DNA of 64,000 nt. Origin: a virus. Both the position numbers and the translations under genes were made by a program. The notes beneath the pieces were generated by a model. It searched no databases and had not been told where the DNA came from. It worked only from the letters and a program-made list of their open reading frames with translations. Location of the stretch: positions 62,001-126,000 of IMG/VR virus record IMGVR_UViG_3300008952_002784; one strand, given 5' to 3'. Below, in pieces: positions 9,155-20,700 of the stretch. Each line of letters opens with the position of its first letter. The stretch's first letter is position 1.

Positions 9155-12100
9155 ATGCCCACATTCGGCCCAAAAGATGGTAATAAGTTACCATATGACT
9201 TAAAAACAATGTTCGTTTCTGAGAAGGGCGACTTATATCATTCATCAAACGATTTAGTTGCATGGTTTAGAGTTGTATCTGAGCCAGAAACACGAAATGG
9301 TACTTCTGGGTACGAAATGAATGCTCACTTTTCTGAGATTGCTGCATCTTCTGGTTCGTTTTCTGGGTCTATGAATGTCCCACCAGGATTCTCTTCAACA
9401 GAAGTAAAATATCTGACCGGCGCAGTCACATCAGGAAGAGGAAAATCAAGTTTGGATCTCCCTGCTATGGAGATTCTAAGACCCAGACGCGCTAAAACAG
9501 GTAGCTATTTTAAGATAACAGACTCAGAAGCTTTAAAAAATCTTTCTTTTGATGCCGGCGACGGTGGCGACAACAAAGATCCTGCATTTACATTTACATG
9601 CTGGGTAAAGCCACCAGCTAATACGTCCATAGTGAAGAATTCAGCAATTCATAGAGATGCTGTTAGACAATCCGGTACGATGGGATTAGTGTGGAAAGAT
9701 TATCAGTATAGTATGTGGATTAAGACAGGTACACTTGCCTGCTCGATATATCATATAACAGATGATCAAACAAACCCTGCAGGCATAGATAGAATATCTG
9801 CATTTACAGGGCAGGTAATTGGTGATGACCAGCCAGCTACATCTCATACAGGATCACTAAGGTCCGGCCCAGACATGTCAGCACAAAGAGGTCCATGGTG
9901 GCACGTAGCAGCAACATACGATGGGAGCCAAAGCGCGTCGGGAATGAAGCTATATGTAAATGGAATTCCCACACTAGCAGGAACATCTAGTAGATACACA
10001 GGGCCAACATTCTCAGGTGCTTCAGGAATGGTTCATACTGGGAGTGGGTTTTATATCGGTGCTGCAAGAGATGAAGATGACAGAGAAGTTTTCATTACGG
10101 GATCAATTTCTGATGTAGCTATCTGGAAGACAAACTTAACAGACGAGGGAATTAGAGCAGTTTATCATGCATCACTTAACGGAATGCGAAAAGCAAGATC
10201 TGGATATCTAACAAACCCGCCAAGAGTTAGATTGCATGAATATGATAATAAATACGGGACAGATACATACCACTATCCAGCAGCGAAAAGACTGCTAGGC
10301 GATGTTGACTTCAAGGGTAATAAGAAGTCTTGGTATGATGATACTAGATCAATTTATTTTCAATCACCATTTGCAGAATCTAAGATCTATTTTTGGAAAA
10401 GGCCAGAGCACAAGACAAAAATATCGCTAGAGGATAATCGTACAAACCCGCACAAGGTTCACTTTATATTCGATCACAATACTGGATCTGTGGGTGAAAT
10501 AGTCAACATTACTAGCGGCACTACATCTGGCACAGTATTTGACTTGACAGTAGGCATTCAAGGGAAGTATTCTGCTGAGAAAGTAAGTAAGGCATTTATT
10601 CGTGCAGTAAACGAATGTAAGCAACTTCATATTCGTGCAGAAAGATTCTACGACGACGATGACCCAGGAACAGTTTCACCTGTAAGACTAACTCAGCAGA
10701 ATGTGGGTAGCACCGGTAATACTGTCATCGGTTTGACAGGATCAGTCAATATTCACATAAAGAATGTGCCCTCAGGATCACCAGATTTGAGAACACCGAC
10801 TGGGCTGACAGACATAAAGAGATTCACTGGGGGTAGTGAGAGAAAAGTCGTCTATCCTATGATGTTACAATCATCAAGTATTTATCTAACATCATCAATT
10901 GTTAGCCCAAATCTATTTTCACCCCAGTCTCAAGCATCAGGATCATCTAATATAACACCGTCACAATGGGGCGGCGGAATTGTCGCTCCCGGGGTTGTCA
11001 AAAAAGGAGTATCAGATCACAGTGCCAGACACGGGTCTATAGACATAAACCCAGCACGTCTTTTCGAAAGAACAGGCATAAAATCCCAGACAGTCGAATC
11101 AGATTTAGGGCAATACAAATTACAGGGTTCTGGCACATTTGACCAGACAGAGTTCACCCGCGAAGTACTGACGCCGTTTGATGAGTCAGCACATCCGTTC
11201 TCATTTGACTTTAGACACAATAGGTTAGTTGATCCTAAACATAGCACAGATTTGTCTATGTCTGGCGAATTCTTTGGAACGGGATCAAACCCGTCCATTG
11301 TTGGTTATGGATTTGCTTCAAAATTGGGTTCAAAGCATGTAATTGAAATTGATTTGACGCCCACCACCGGATCAACTCAGTTAAAGTATACTACAGGCTC
11401 CGGTCAAATGACAATGGCATACTTTCAATTCAATGAGCATAACAAGGGCGGCTCACCAGCAAAAGGCGACGGACCAGACTATACATATTATGATGCAGAA
11501 GGGCCATCTAGATCATTTAAGGGAATTGGGTTGCAAAAGCAACTGCTTCTTTCTGCATCTGCATCTGACATTATTGACTCTGGTCAAGACGCTCCTGGAG
11601 GTCCAAGTAGCCCATCGACTGCTGAATTAAATTATTTTGTTGATAATCTATACGCCGGCTTTGGCCAGGGTACTTTGCAAAGATCTCATAATGAAAAGTC
11701 ACACCCGGCCGGCCCACGTGGTAAAGGCGCGGGTGTAATAAAGCGCACATGGGATAACGCATCATGGTCATCTCCAATAACTACATTTGGGTTTCCGTTT
11801 CATCCAAAGTATCATGCCACATCATCAATGACCTACCCACTGTCAGGTGTTATCGACGGTCCTTTCTTATTCGAAAAGGCAGTGTATGTATTTAAAGCAA
11901 GGACAACGGGTTCAAATGTTATCTCTTGGGGTGAGGGAAAGAATCAGGACGAAGACTGGGGAGGCCCAGATTACGGCGGCACTACAACAATTTCTGACTG
12001 GTCTAACTTGAGCTATGATACAACGCTCTCTAGCGCTCAACTCGGCCTTCAGTACCCAGCATATGCAAATCTTCCAGCGTACACATTTTTTATTCTGAAT

Positions 12101-15019
12101 CAGAGAAAAGCCAACGTAGACTCAGGTGTCGAACAGGCAGTGAACAGAGTTACGATGGTTGACAATCTATATACTAATACGGGATCAGCAAGCACTGACA
12201 TTGCTGAGTACCCTATTGCCAGACCGTTTATGATACCTACTGGGGCCATGTCTTCCGGGCACACTAGCATACAGACAGGCTCAAGTGTAACTCAAGGGTA
12301 CCAAATTTCGAAAGATGGCCCTGGGCTTTATGTTGACACAATTAGAGATATTGTTTCATTTTCCAGATTTATGCTAGCACCAGATATTGTCAGTGGGTCA
12401 GACCCAATGGCATACGCAAAAACAATACAGACAAAGAAAGGGGGATTTAAAGTTGACCCAAGAACATATGCAGACACAGTTATATCTGGTGTCAACCCGA
12501 ACAGCGAGTTTGTATTGGCCGCCGGAGGGTCGTCACTAGGGTCACACAATTTAAATTTAGATGGTGAAGTAATATCTTTGGCATTTGAAGCTCGATGTCC
12601 AATTCCAAACAAAAGATCAGGGCTTATGTTTTTGGGAGGACAAGACTGGACAGACGAAGGCCAGGCACAATTTGTTGACTCTCTTCAGACAGGCTATAAT
12701 AATCCTGGGTCTAGTGGTTTGGGAATATCATCGGGAAGAAGAATATTAGGTGGAGAATTTCCGGGACTAAACACGCTTTATAGAAATGACTTTAAATTTG
12801 GCACTGTATCCGAAGGCTTTATTGATAATGCCGAAAAAGATTATAAAGTTGCACCGTATCTTTTGCACCCGTCAGATGAGTTGATATTTGGCTGGCAAGC
12901 CCCCCTTCCTCAATCAATATCAGGGAGTAGTTATTCTCAACCTCAACCAGGCGGCCATGGCAATGCAGGTGACTGGGCTTCTGGTTCAAACTATTGCGGT
13001 TGGACTTTCCCCCCGCCATCAGTTTCAGGATATAATCCAGCACCCGGCGGAGGAGATAGATTACCCTCAATTCAAATACTTCCAGGTGAGGGAAAGCTTT
13101 ATATATTCGGGACGTATATCAAAGAGGGTAGCGAAAAAGTAGAACCAACCAGCACTCCAACGTCACTAAATATTCACGAAGCAATTATTGGTGGGTCAGA
13201 AGTATATGATCAATTTGATACAGAGCCTGCAATGATGCATAGCGGGACAATCTACGATAATATTGTAGAGGGTTCAATGAATGCCAGAGGCTTAGAGCTC
13301 AAACATAAAGACTCTGCTATCGTTCGAAGGGTATACAGCAGACAGTCAGAGTCAACAGCTGGGAGCACAGGATCATTCACAAGAGGTGTTCGGTTAGTAG
13401 ATCTAAATGAAAGATTTTATGACACATATTTGCCCGACTTGGGTGAAATGATGAAGATCAATGGAGATAGCCTTTTGGACGGTGCATCTGTGGGTGTTTC
13501 GAAATCGGGCAAGATGCTGACAATTGATGTGTCATACTCTGAACTAGACGGCGCCGGGGATTCTAATGATGTCTCCGGTGTTATAACAATACCTACACCA
13601 CACAGTGGTACTCACAATGTTTTAGTTTTGTCACAACCCTCATACTTTAGTGCGTCTAATAAGACGTCAGGTGACATTGTCCATGTGCAAAATGAAGGCC
13701 CGGCCGATGCATTTGATACGCAGTGGCCCATGATATTTCCATTTGAGCCAAAATATGCAAATATTGATAGATTATCTTCTCCTATCGACAAGAATAAGAG
13801 CATGGCAGTCATAACAGGATCAGACGGATCTAAAATTAGAGACGGAAAAATCACACATGTGCTATTGACTGGAACGCTTTCCTTTATGAAAAGTATAGGC
13901 GCAGGCCCAATAGACACAGAGTATGTATACGGTCATAGAAACATACGATATGCTTATAAGTTTGCCAACTTAAGTTCAAATAAAGTAGATGGACTTTCCT
14001 CAATGGGATTCCACTCAGCATCAGATGGTGGCGCCTCTTGGACGTCTGTTGACTCATGGGCTCACGGAACTTACGGTTATATGACCAGATCAAATGGCTA
14101 TATTATCCGAACCGGTGCATTTAAACTAAATGGAAGACATTATAAGACAACAGAGTCATCATACGGTTATATTGTTGACAATGCAGATTATTATGCAAAT
14201 TTGCATCCCAATGCTTTTGGCCCAGGCGGAGATCTGCACCCGGATAATACAGACTCTGATAGTGATTCTTCTCATTTTTGGTATAACTGGGATGCAGTTT
14301 TTGGTCAAGGCAGCGCCCCATCACACGGAAATACTTCCCCACGCGGCCTTATGACCGGCACTATAGCAGCAGAGAATAACTCCGGCGCCGGCGGAGTATT
14401 GGCTGACACAGAAGACAATCGAACGTTTGCAAATGGATTGCCTCCATCAAATTTGCCATTATCATCTGCTGTAGATCATATACAGTTTAATAGTCAAGTA
14501 GGATTCAATTTGACTGCACTGTATTTTGGCATCGGCGACGGCGTACACAATACTGTACAATTTGGAAGAACATCGGCTCCCGTAGGTAATGCTTTGAGAA
14601 CGATCAATAACAGTTATTATTTGCTCCACAAAACTCAAAAGTTTTATTTGATGTCTCAGCCTGTACTGCGAGGATTTAGATATGGAGTAAAAAACATAAA
14701 ACCAGAAAAGTCATCAGCAGTATTTAGTAGAACTCATTATGGTCACTTTAGAGATATGCATGAGCAACGTCTGTATAGTCGATTTACAAATGCTGACGGC
14801 TTGCAAGATCCTGTCATTACATCACTATTTGTTGATAGAGGAACGGGAAATGTAACATCGCCAGAAAGTACAAATTGTCAGAATCTAAGTCAACATTCCA
14901 CGTCATCGCTACCTTACTTTGATGGAGAAGCAAGGGATAGAAAATCAATACCTCCTGATATGGATATTTCTTCAACTAGCATAACAATTATAGACACTAC
15001 TGACTTAACCGAATTGTAG
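9155..15019 (+). CDS. Giant LamG-domain virion protein (putative adhesin/fibre)
   Basis: With 1954 residues this is the longest single uninterrupted structural protein in the window. Residues about 145-345 form a clear LamG/concanavalin-like domain: FTFTCWVKPP opens it, GPWWHVAATYDGSQSASGMK with LYVNGIP is the hallmark centre, and GSISDVAIWKTNLTDEGIRA closes it. The rest is a long succession of beta-rich, Gly/Ser/Asn-rich segments with frequent Thr-Gly-Ser turns, aromatic residues and many Pro/Gly-rich loops, without an obvious exact tandem repeat. It may be a long side fibre or receptor-binding plate. It lies 2 bases after the preceding gene, with no room for its own promoter. Glycan binding is inferred from the fold only. 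Confidence 0.6.
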   Translation: MPTFGPKDGNKLPYDLKTMFVSEKGDLYHSSNDLVAWFRVVSEPETRNGTSGYEMNAHFSEIAASSGSFSGSMNVPPGFSSTEVKYLTGAVTSGRGKSSLDLPAMEILRPRRAKTGSYFKITDSEALKNLSFDAGDGGDNKDPAFTFTCWVKPPANTSIVKNSAIHRDAVRQSGTMGLVWKDYQYSMWIKTGTLACSIYHITDDQTNPAGIDRISAFTGQVIGDDQPATSHTGSLRSGPDMSAQRGPWWHVAATYDGSQSASGMKLYVNGIPTLAGTSSRYTGPTFSGASGMVHTGSGFYIGAARDEDDREVFITGSISDVAIWKTNLTDEGIRAVYHASLNGMRKARSGYLTNPPRVRLHEYDNKYGTDTYHYPAAKRLLGDVDFKGNKKSWYDDTRSIYFQSPFAESKIYFWKRPEHKTKISLEDNRTNPHKVHFIFDHNTGSVGEIVNITSGTTSGTVFDLTVGIQGKYSAEKVSKAFIRAVNECKQLHIRAERFYDDDDPGTVSPVRLTQQNVGSTGNTVIGLTGSVNIHIKNVPSGSPDLRTPTGLTDIKRFTGGSERKVVYPMMLQSSSIYLTSSIVSPNLFSPQSQASGSSNITPSQWGGGIVAPGVVKKGVSDHSARHGSIDINPARLFERTGIKSQTVESDLGQYKLQGSGTFDQTEFTREVLTPFDESAHPFSFDFRHNRLVDPKHSTDLSMSGEFFGTGSNPSIVGYGFASKLGSKHVIEIDLTPTTGSTQLKYTTGSGQMTMAYFQFNEHNKGGSPAKGDGPDYTYYDAEGPSRSFKGIGLQKQLLLSASASDIIDSGQDAPGGPSSPSTAELNYFVDNLYAGFGQGTLQRSHNEKSHPAGPRGKGAGVIKRTWDNASWSSPITTFGFPFHPKYHATSSMTYPLSGVIDGPFLFEKAVYVFKARTTGSNVISWGEGKNQDEDWGGPDYGGTTTISDWSNLSYDTTLSSAQLGLQYPAYANLPAYTFFILNQRKANVDSGVEQAVNRVTMVDNLYTNTGSASTDIAEYPIARPFMIPTGAMSSGHTSIQTGSSVTQGYQISKDGPGLYVDTIRDIVSFSRFMLAPDIVSGSDPMAYAKTIQTKKGGFKVDPRTYADTVISGVNPNSEFVLAAGGSSLGSHNLNLDGEVISLAFEARCPIPNKRSGLMFLGGQDWTDEGQAQFVDSLQTGYNNPGSSGLGISSGRRILGGEFPGLNTLYRNDFKFGTVSEGFIDNAEKDYKVAPYLLHPSDELIFGWQAPLPQSISGSSYSQPQPGGHGNAGDWASGSNYCGWTFPPPSVSGYNPAPGGGDRLPSIQILPGEGKLYIFGTYIKEGSEKVEPTSTPTSLNIHEAIIGGSEVYDQFDTEPAMMHSGTIYDNIVEGSMNARGLELKHKDSAIVRRVYSRQSESTAGSTGSFTRGVRLVDLNERFYDTYLPDLGEMMKINGDSLLDGASVGVSKSGKMLTIDVSYSELDGAGDSNDVSGVITIPTPHSGTHNVLVLSQPSYFSASNKTSGDIVHVQNEGPADAFDTQWPMIFPFEPKYANIDRLSSPIDKNKSMAVITGSDGSKIRDGKITHVLLTGTLSFMKSIGAGPIDTEYVYGHRNIRYAYKFANLSSNKVDGLSSMGFHSASDGGASWTSVDSWAHGTYGYMTRSNGYIIRTGAFKLNGRHYKTTESSYGYIVDNADYYANLHPNAFGPGGDLHPDNTDSDSDSSHFWYNWDAVFGQGSAPSHGNTSPRGLMTGTIAAENNSGAGGVLADTEDNRTFANGLPPSNLPLSSAVDHIQFNSQVGFNLTALYFGIGDGVHNTVQFGRTSAPVGNALRTINNSYYLLHKTQKFYLMSQPVLRGFRYGVKNIKPEKSSAVFSRTHYGHFRDMHEQRLYSRFTNADGLQDPVITSLFVDRGTGNVTSPESTNCQNLSQHSTSSLPYFDGEARDRKSIPPDMDISSTSITIIDTTDLTEL

Positions 15020-15030
15020 AGTAATGTAAT

Positions 15031-15408
15031 ATGGCATCAAGCATTGATAAAAAATCGATTAAAACTTCTGAAAAACTATTAGTTGCCGATAATGAAGGCC
15101 AGATTTCATCTTTAGTTTTCCCGCATAAGATGCAAATAGGAATCCCTAGCAAAGATTATAATAGTAATTTAGAAGTGTACGGCTCAGTAATATTAAAGGG
15201 TGAAGAGAGTGTTGTCGCATCAAAAAATACATCGATGTTTCGAGGTGGTGGATTTATTTACGCTAATAGTTCAGTCATGACAGGTTCTCTAACATTTCCG
15301 GAAAATTATAATGGATTGATAATGGGCCCATACGTGATAGGTGATACATGCACCTTGACAATATCATCAGGCTCGTCATTAGTAGTGAAAGGATTTGAAG
15401 ACTTTTAG
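15031..15408 (+). CDS. Short fibre-like structural protein
   Basis: A 125-residue protein. The N-terminal part (SEKLLVADNEGQISSLVFP) resembles the register-setting segments seen at the head of trimeric fibre proteins, and the C-terminal part (PENYNGLIMGPYVIGDTCTL, then TISSGSSLVVKG) has the short beta-repeat pattern common in phage tail-fibre tips, where a Gly-Pro turn is followed by alternating hydrophobic strand residues. It sits 11 bases after the giant LamG gene and 8 bases before a fibre with an S74 chaperone, supporting a role as a small fibre component or connector. No enzyme motif is visible. Confidence 0.45.
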   Translation: MASSIDKKSIKTSEKLLVADNEGQISSLVFPHKMQIGIPSKDYNSNLEVYGSVILKGEESVVASKNTSMFRGGGFIYANSSVMTGSLTFPENYNGLIMGPYVIGDTCTLTISSGSSLVVKGFEDF

Positions 15409-15416
15409 GAAAGAAT

Positions 15417-16748
15417 ATGAGTAAACTCAAAGTAAATAAAATAGGCCCGCTAAGTGGAAATTCTTTCACAATTCTTGATGATGACGGTTCATCATCTAGA
15501 ATAACAATTGATACATCAGGTAACGTAGGTATAGGGCAATCGTCACCTTCAGCTAAGCTAGAAATAGAGGTAGGCTCTGCAGACGGAGTAACCGGTTTAT
15601 TGATTGATGCAGATGATGCAGATCAAATTGCATTGCAAATAGAATCAGATCAGACTACTGTAGATGTTATTGATATTACAGCAGACTCACTAACCACAGG
15701 TTATGTAATCGACATATCTGCTGATGCTCTAACATCAGGGAGAATACTAAACCTGGATTCTGATTCTTCTAGCACTTCAACTAGATATCTAGTTCATCTT
15801 GCTAATAATAATACTGCAGCGGTAAACACTATTCCGCTTATCATACAGCAAGACGCAGTTGAAATTGCTGCAAGAATATGGACGTCTCAATCATCATTTA
15901 CAGAGCCGTTATTAGAAGTGAAAAATCTAGGTTCAGATGCTCAAGGTCCTATTTTACGTCTAACCAAGAATGGATCATCAGCTGCAGCAGCTGATGAATG
16001 CGGTGAGATAAGCTTTTATGGCGAAGACTCTGACGGTAATGCTACTGAGTTTGGCAATATTCAATGTATTCAGATAGATGAGACAGCAGGCTCTGAAGAA
16101 GGAGCTCTTGTTTTTTCTGTCGCAGAGTATGATGGCACACTTACTGAAGGGATGAGAATATTGGGTCATTCAGCTGGTGCTAGAACTCAAGTATTGATTG
16201 GCCGGTCAACTTCATCATTTTCCACCCTGTTTGACTGCTATGCTAACTTGTCTGGATATGCAGGATCTTTTTACAATGATGGCGACTCTAGTGACCGAAA
16301 GGGTATTTACATCGTATGCGGCCCCGACACCCCGGCTTCTCAAGGTGATTGCGTATACATAGGCTTCGCCGACGGCAACTCAACAGCCGCGGGAGGAATT
16401 CAATGTGGCTCAACAGTAGCAAACCCTGAATTCTTCAACGGATCAGATGCTAGAATTAAAAACAATATTGCACCTACTAAAGTTATTGGCCTAGATGTAA
16501 TTAATGGGCTTGAAATGAAGGAATTTCGATGGGATCCTGATTTTTGCTCATACTCTGGGTTAAATAGAATTGGTTTTATTGCTCAAAATTGTGAAAACGT
16601 ATATCCTGAAATGGTTTCTGAGCATGATCATAATTTGTATGACTTCGACATCAAGACAGTTGCAAAAGGAGAACTAATTCCAGTTCTAGTTAAAGCAATT
16701 CAGGAATTAAGCAATAAGATTGATTACATAGAGTCACAATTATCATGA
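15417..16748 (+). CDS. Tail fibre with C-terminal S74 intramolecular chaperone
   Basis: A 443-residue fibre. The N-terminal 60 residues (MSKLKVNKIGPLSG, then SGNVGIGQSSPSAKLEI) carry the Gly-Asn-Val-Gly-Ile-Gly motif common to trimeric beta-helical fibres, followed by Asp/Ser-rich beta repeats. From about residue 343 the peptidase S74 chaperone domain begins: Ser343-Asp-Ala-Arg-Ile-Lys348-Asn-Asn, with FRWDPD, then IGFIAQNCENVYPEM, then a C-terminal amphipathic helix (LVKAIQELSNKIDYIESQ). In this family the Ser/Lys pair cleaves the chain just before the Ser after trimer folding and releases the chaperone, so the mature fibre should be about 342 residues. It is probably a receptor-binding fibre. 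Confidence 0.85.
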   Translation: MSKLKVNKIGPLSGNSFTILDDDGSSSRITIDTSGNVGIGQSSPSAKLEIEVGSADGVTGLLIDADDADQIALQIESDQTTVDVIDITADSLTTGYVIDISADALTSGRILNLDSDSSSTSTRYLVHLANNNTAAVNTIPLIIQQDAVEIAARIWTSQSSFTEPLLEVKNLGSDAQGPILRLTKNGSSAAAADECGEISFYGEDSDGNATEFGNIQCIQIDETAGSEEGALVFSVAEYDGTLTEGMRILGHSAGARTQVLIGRSTSSFSTLFDCYANLSGYAGSFYNDGDSSDRKGIYIVCGPDTPASQGDCVYIGFADGNSTAAGGIQCGSTVANPEFFNGSDARIKNNIAPTKVIGLDVINGLEMKEFRWDPDFCSYSGLNRIGFIAQNCENVYPEMVSEHDHNLYDFDIKTVAKGELIPVLVKAIQELSNKIDYIESQLS

Positions 16749-16782
16749 TCGATGAAAGTTTGCTTAGGGATAGTTAGATTAC

Positions 16783-17775
16783 ATGGCAGGAATTCTTAAC
16801 AATAAACAACGTGTATTCGACTTTATCTTTACAGATCAAGGAAAAGAACAGCTAGTCAACAATTCACTGGAAATAAAGTATGCATCTTTTACAGATAGGC
16901 ATACCTTCTATGAGACTTCAGGTTCAGATCGAGTAGCTACTGATGCTTCAAATAGAATAATGTTTGAAGCAGTGTCTAGAGCTAGTGACTTAATAGTAGT
17001 AGAGTACGATCCACTAGGGAAAGTCAAGCCATTCAAAGCCGGCGACTTTTCATATGGCGGAATGTCTGTCCTCACATCTTCTGTTGACTTAGAAAGCAGC
17101 GGTACTATAGTCACACAACTCACAGGCGCAGCAATCCTCGAGTCAGCAGACAGTCTTATTCATGCCATATCAAATAATTTCAGAGATCAGCAGCTATTAG
17201 GTACGCTTGACTCAACATCTTCAACAGAGGGTTTTGAAGTTGACAAGACTAGTCACACGTTTACTGTTGACGACACAAAACCCCACCCACACGGATCCCT
17301 AGCAGACACTGATACACTAGGTACTAATGCAAATAGAAATATCAACGTAGCATCAGTAAACGCAATTGAGAGCTTATTTCACGATAGAAGATTGGCACAC
17401 TTGCCCAATTTTAAATATTTACCGCCAGTAAATCCAATCCAACCCGGGAGTACTTCACCACCTCCCCTGGGGTCATATGTAAATCTTAATCAATCGTCTA
17501 TAATGACTATCCAAGATTTAGAAGCAAATTTGGATAGTAAAGAATACGTTGATATTGACTTTATTGAGACATCAAGAGATAACAATATTATCGTTCAGCC
17601 GTTTGAGTTTAGATCAGACACAGGATTTAGCAAGCTAGCAATAATCGACTACGGAGAATTTGAAGATGAAGATCCTTCTTCTTTCGGTAAAAGAGTCTTT
17701 TTTGTAGGCAAGCTATTAGTAGATGATTTCGGGCAACAAACATTTGTCAATGTCTTTACAGTGGTGTTCGACTAA
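16783..17775 (+). CDS. Structural protein with N-terminal T-D-x-G-K-E-x-L module
   Basis: A 330-residue protein of unknown function. Its first 45 residues (GILNNKQRVFDFIFTDQGKE, then QLVNNSLEIKYASFTD) share a pattern with the start of the protein encoded at 27660-28364: short N-terminal Gly-x-Leu, hydrophobic strand, Thr-(Asp/Glu)-x-Gly-(Lys/Arg)-Glu-x-Leu helix, Asn, then a strand ending in Asp. Proteins with this opening occur in large phages as virion proteins, but I know no assigned activity. The C-terminus is beta-rich and acidic. The start is ATG at 16783; upstream there is only a weak GGGATAG site. It overlaps the next gene by TAATG. Confidence 0.5.
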   Translation: MAGILNNKQRVFDFIFTDQGKEQLVNNSLEIKYASFTDRHTFYETSGSDRVATDASNRIMFEAVSRASDLIVVEYDPLGKVKPFKAGDFSYGGMSVLTSSVDLESSGTIVTQLTGAAILESADSLIHAISNNFRDQQLLGTLDSTSSTEGFEVDKTSHTFTVDDTKPHPHGSLADTDTLGTNANRNINVASVNAIESLFHDRRLAHLPNFKYLPPVNPIQPGSTSPPPLGSYVNLNQSSIMTIQDLEANLDSKEYVDIDFIETSRDNNIIVQPFEFRSDTGFSKLAIIDYGEFEDEDPSSFGKRVFFVGKLLVDDFGQQTFVNVFTVVFD

Positions 17776-20700
17776 TGAAAGTATTACAGCAAGTATCAAC
17801 TTCGACAACACTACAACAAGGTGCAGCTAATATAACTAGCGGCAAAAGTAGCAAAACGTCTACAGCTGCTTCTATTTCATCTTTAGCATCATCACCAGGT
17901 GTAACAGGTATATCAGTTTCGCAAGGTATCTCAGCTGCTTCAGCAGTCTCTAGCGTATCTAGTTTAGCCACACTGGGAACCACAAGAATGATTCCGATAA
18001 CAGATCCATCAATTTCGTTTAGTGATGTATTCGAAATTGATTCTGACCGAGGTTTATCTTTACTGGTTGATTTATTACCGGGACAATATGTCGATGATCA
18101 AAACTTGGGTGTTTTGTCCACAGAGGGTGATTTTACTTATCAGCTTAGATTCTTCATTGATAAAACAGCAGCAATATCAAATTCTGTAACAAAAGTAGTG
18201 TTCAAGTTTTTCGAAGATCCGACAGGTACAGCCACTTCAAGAGAAACTAGTGGGCTAAGAAATACTAATTTGAACGATGCACTGAGCTCTGTGTCTATGA
18301 TAAAAGGAAGGACAGCAGCATATAGTTCTGCAGTTTCAGCGCTTAGTACTTCTCCAGTTGTGTCATCTGTTAGCACAATATCACCCGCCACTAGTATCGC
18401 AACGTCTGTTGCATCTGTATCACTAACATCTCATCAATTAGAATTGATTAGTTCAACCTCAGCAACTGGTTATTTTAAAGAAGTGTCTGTTGATTTGTCC
18501 TCCTATCTTGGCATTGATGAAATACCATCTGTTACAGAATTAGCAGGGGGTGTCTTAGCGTCTATTCCAATTACATATACATTTGGTGTAAGTACAGCAG
18601 CAACACCGACAGCTGTTTCTGAAAAAATAACAAAGGGCTCACATACTACTATAACATCTCAAATTGATCTAAAGCCAAAAGCTTTATCTGTCAATCCATT
18701 CAATAATGCAGGATTAGAAAATGGAAATGGATTGACAACATCAACTACATCTGTTACTAATAGAATGTCATCTAACGCCGGCGTCACTGCAGTGCAAAAT
18801 TCTTTAATTGATCCAGCTGCACTTGGTCAATTATCATTTTCAGGAGCAACAATAAGTAGTGCGATGGGAACTTCCATCCCCGGCCTCGGTAGTATGGGTG
18901 CTTCTTCATTTTCTATGGGTAACGTTACATCGACAGGAATAAACAGTGTAGCAACAATGCAATCATTGCCAAACCCAGTAGCATTTGGCGTGTCATCTCC
19001 GATTAGTAATTTGAACAGTAATCTTGGATCGTTATCTATAGGAAATGATGACAATAAAACAGTATTGAATTCAACTGCTATGAGTAATTTCTCTCAGGAT
19101 TTATTTTCTAATCCTATAACTGATCTAAGCGCGCCAATAGACTCTATCTCGACATTGTCGTTACCTGCCAGCATAGCATCAGTAAGCATAGGCGAAATAC
19201 AGTCTGAATTAATTGAGATAATACAAAACGTTTCATTTGGCATAGATTTCTTAGCACAAAGAGAGAAATTTTATGTTGTTGTTGAATTGATGGGCGACAA
19301 CGGTGCAACACCGATTGCAACAAAAGAATTCTCCGTTCTTCACAGAGACATGTTGATCGAATTTTTATATCCCAGTATACCCCCTGCTGTTTCTTGTACT
19401 CTGAGTTTAGGTGATGTCAACAACATAATGATAACTCAACGAGATCCGATTGGAACACACGTAAGAATAGAAAGGAAGATAGTCGACCCAGACAACATGG
19501 ACAACGGATTTCAAGTTATTGAAGACAAGATTTTAGTGTCACCCTCTATGGGAAGCATAATATATACTGACAGAGACGCGAATTGTTATAATCCCAAGTC
19601 TGCAATTTATCGAGTTACGCCTATAGGCCCTACTGGAGGTGAGGGAACAACGTTTGGCTGGACAGTTGTCAACGGAGTTCCTGTGCCCGAACCTGTAAAA
19701 AAGAGTGATAGTAAATATAGTGTAGTACTCAGTGCTGAGAATTCGGGTGACGGAATAAAGATTGAATTGTCGAATATTTCTGAAGCAATTCAGTCTATTA
19801 CGTTGCTCAAAAAATGCTATTCTCTACGTGGTTTTCCTTCTCATTCTGAATATACACGAATTCCAATTCAGGGAAAGACAGTCTATAATTTGCCAGAGGG
19901 TAAAAAATCAGTAACTGTATTCGACAAGTCAGTTGTATCCAATTACGAGTACTTGTATCAGTGTGAAGTACACCCACGAGGCTTTGCAAGTTCTGAAGTT
20001 GCCAACGGTTACGCGCTCAAGGAGTATATAGCACCCGTGAGAGATAATGCTGCTGCGTCTATAGACGGATTTACATATGATAAAACAATTGGCGGTATAA
20101 AGTACAATTTGTCATCAACGCCTTCTGAACAATCATATCAAAGCATTCAAAATCTACTCAAGTTAGCAAATGTTGCTGAATCGTTCATTGAAGATCTTAA
20201 CGAAAATAGGTCTAGACTTGACGAGATGATAATGTTCCATGTTTCCAGATTCAATCTAAGCTCCGGAAAGAAATATTCGTACGGGATTTACCCACCGGGA
20301 AAATTTGAAGACAGTGCTAAAGTTCAAGGAGCGAAAAATATTCCAGCTTTAGAGCCGGGAGTAACTTATCGATATGTCAATGAATTGATGCTGACGCCCC
20401 CCGAAATACTATTCAAAGACGCTGTGACCAAGATATCTACTCAGGGTCTAGTAGAGACAACAACATCAGTTTTGTCAGAGAAATTTTATAGCTCTTTGCT
20501 TGGCGATAGGCGTATGCCAAGTCAAAGAGAACTGAACGATCGATCATCATCATCAGAAAAGCAGATATATCGAGGCAGAACAGGGATTGAGCTATCTCAA
20601 GAATACACAATCCCAGCAATACCTCCAGAGATATTATCAATAAGCGCTAGAAAGTCTTGTCTTGGGATTAATAATGTAACTTTCACATGCTCAGGAGATA

